Source: DASRHT01 sp035293765
Lineage (GTDB): Bacteria > Chloroflexota > Ktedonobacteria > Ktedonobacterales > Ktedonobacteraceae
NCBI GenBank assembly: GCA_035293765.1
Contig: DATGMF010000060.1
Span: forward strand, 124,001-188,000
Direction: 5' to 3'
DNA length: 64,000 nucleotides
Shown: positions 62,662 to 64,000 of the stretch, piece after piece
Layout: every line of letters begins with the position of its first letter
How positions within the stretch are numbered: the first letter of the stretch is position 1
Translations under genes and position numbers: made by a program
Notes under the pieces: model-generated
Database searches by the model: none
What the model saw: only the letters and a program-made list of their open reading frames with translations
What the model was told of the DNA's origin: nothing

Positions 62662-63327
62662 CTATCCCTTCAGTAAGCGTTCCACCAGCCCCACAATCTC
62701 GCGATGAATTTTCTCTGGAGGGAGCGAGGCATCAATCACTCTGATACGTTCGGGATGGGCATACGCCAGGGCCAGAAATGCTTTGCGCAGGGCGCGGTGA
62801 AAGGATTCCGCTTCCAGATCAAAATGGGTCTGCTCGCCTCTATCCGGTGAGCCGGAACGGTGGCGAGTTCCGCCCTTCTGAGGACCTGTCCGTTCGCGCA
62901 CAAGGGTGGGATCGAGGTCAAGCAGGATGGTGAGATCAGGAGCGCGTCCCTGCGTAGCGAGCAACGAGAGCTGCTCTATCACGTCCATGCCGACGCCGCG
63001 TGCAGCTCCCTGGTAGGCAATGCTGGAATCAAAGCAACGGTCTGTAATCACGAGTGAGCCAGCTTCCAGATAGGGCAGGACCAGCGTTGCAAAGTGCTGC
63101 GCTCGGTCGGCCTGGAACAGGAACGCTTCCGCGAGAGGCGTTATGGCAAGGTCGGGACGATGAATCAGGAGCTGGCGTATTTCGCCGCCGAGCGGCGTCC
63201 CTCCTGGTTCACGCGTACGGATGTAAGAAATGCCGTGCCCCTTCAGCCAATCTCCCAGTAAGTTCATCTGCGTTGTTTTGCCAGCTCCATCCAGCCCCTC
63301 AAACGAAATAAGATGTCCTTTACTCAC
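62662..63327 (-). CDS. tmk: Thymidylate kinase
   Basis: A 221-residue kinase that phosphorylates dTMP to dTDP. The P-loop is GLDGAGKTTQ, followed by REPGGTPLG, the DRCFDSSIAYQGAARG segment and the LDLDP motif. It starts at a GTG 3 bp after the dcd stop, with GGGAAAATGAGG as a possible ribosome site overlapping that stop. The two dNTP-metabolism genes probably form one operon. Confidence 0.95.
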   Translation of the reverse strand: MSKGHLISFEGLDGAGKTTQMNLLGDWLKGHGISYIRTREPGGTPLGGEIRQLLIHRPDLAITPLAEAFLFQADRAQHFATLVLPYLEAGSLVITDRCFDSSIAYQGAARGVGMDVIEQLSLLATQGRAPDLTILLDLDPTLVRERTGPQKGGTRHRSGSPDRGEQTHFDLEAESFHRALRKAFLALAYAHPERIRVIDASLPPEKIHREIVGLVERLLKG

Positions 63328-63330
63328 GCC

Positions 63331-63990
63331 TCATTTTCCCTTATCTGTACGATATACGTCATAATCCCAATCTAGCTGCGGCTTGGGCAACATATCTTCG
63401 GGCACCCACGTTTGATCTGCCTTGCTATTCAGCCGACCAACGCCGCTCTCTCGGCCAGCTTCACTCAGGTCGGCTGCAACGAACTGCTTACCATATTTTC
63501 CACGATACTCTTTGAGCGTCTCACCGATATACTCGAACGTGAGCTGGCAGATACGAAAGCCGACGGGAACCCAGATGGTTGTCTGTGTATGATTGCTAAT
63601 CTCCATTGTCCAGCGACTGATATACCCGACATCGCCGACGCCGGCGCAGCGGCAGACTGAGAGGCCCGAACGCGCCACTGTACTGCGCGAGTACATTTTG
63701 GCGAGATAGCCGTTATGGCCGCCGATCACCTCCTGGGTGTGCGCCAGGATGGTCGTGCCTGGGCGAATGGCGATCTTGCCATCGCGCGCTTTACGCACCT
63801 CGCCCCAGTAGCGACGAATTTCATCGGGATTGTCCAGGTGCATCACCTCGACATTGGCGTCGCCCTGAAAGTACCATTCGCCAAGACGACAATCATACGA
63901 GTTCGTGCCTAGATGGCGCGGGTCAAACGGCTCAATGACGATATTGCCGCGCTCCATCTCTTCGACGATACGCCTGTCAGATAATAACAT
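63331..63990 (-). CDS. dcd: dCTP deaminase
   Basis: A 219-residue protein of the dCTP deaminase/dUTPase family that deaminates dCTP to dUTP. It begins MLLSDRRI and shows GTNSYDCRLG, AHTQEVIGG and the YSRSTVARSGL motif with the conserved Ser-Arg-Ser. Length is slightly above the usual 180-195 residues because of a longer C-terminal tail. It is followed at once by tmk on the same strand. Confidence 0.9.
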   Translation of the reverse strand: MLLSDRRIVEEMERGNIVIEPFDPRHLGTNSYDCRLGEWYFQGDANVEVMHLDNPDEIRRYWGEVRKARDGKIAIRPGTTILAHTQEVIGGHNGYLAKMYSRSTVARSGLSVCRCAGVGDVGYISRWTMEISNHTQTTIWVPVGFRICQLTFEYIGETLKEYRGKYGKQFVAADLSEAGRESGVGRLNSKADQTWVPEDMLPKPQLDWDYDVYRTDKGK

Positions 63991-64000
63991 AATGATGCTG

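Overview
The window looks like a chromosomal segment of a filamentous, secondary-metabolite-rich bacterium, most likely a member of the Ktedonobacteria (Chloroflexota). This rests on gene style rather than a marker gene: an XRE/NB-ARC STAND regulator, a MalT-like protein with a C-terminal SARP/BTAD unit, small Os1348/Nif11-like peptides, and a mid-range GC content with many GC-rich palindromic repeats between and even inside genes. No rRNA, tRNA, CRISPR array or complete insertion sequence was seen.

Left flank (1-5333, minus strand): a partial CPA2-type cation/proton antiporter, a truncated-looking XRE/NB-ARC regulator, an Os1348-type small peptide, an unrecognised 57-residue Cys-containing peptide, and a glutamine-dependent asparagine synthetase homologue that diverges from the biosynthetic operon.

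Core (5617-51076): a hybrid PKS-NRPS lipopeptide-type gene cluster. The left rightward operon holds a fatty acyl-AMP ligase (FAAL1), three PKS proteins (ACP-KS-AT*-KR-ACP, KS-AT-KR-ACP, KS*-AT*-KR*-ACP), a four-gene FkbK/J/I/H-type set for hydroxymalonyl-ACP with no methyltransferase, an ABC-2 exporter pair, an NRPS module (C-A-T) and a type II thioesterase. A convergent operon (42307 back to 31569) holds FAAL2, a two-module NRPS with a degenerate first and an extra terminal condensation domain (C*-A-T-C-A-T-C), and an R2lox-like diiron oxidase. Divergent from it is a terminating NRPS (C-A-T-C-A-T-TE) followed by an aminoglycoside-phosphotransferase-like kinase. Read in order, a FAAL-activated fatty acid is extended by polyketide units, possibly with one alpha-hydroxyl, then by up to five amino acids, and released by the TE.

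The most unusual points are these. Only PKS2 keeps a complete acyltransferase; PKS1 and PKS3 carry AT remnants with the same subdomain missing and Ser changed to Gly. PKS3 has also lost key KS and KR residues but keeps its carrier site. Two unrelated dispersed repeats have inserted in frame into the same loop of two condensation domains. A matching 18-bp inverted repeat lies in both divergent promoters of the cluster.

Regulatory block (51135-57325): two LuxR-type regulators (one MalT-derived, one membrane-anchored), a second Os1348 peptide, a small membrane peptide, and a large MalT-SARP protein whose upstream region carries 11-bp-periodic direct repeats. A decayed SARP fragment follows. Right flank (57447-64000): a GC-richer two-gene unit (AAE3/Pcs60-like acyl-CoA synthetase and ketopantoate-reductase-like protein) and then housekeeping genes (purB, a MocA-like nucleotidyltransferase, a TPR protein, tmk, dcd).
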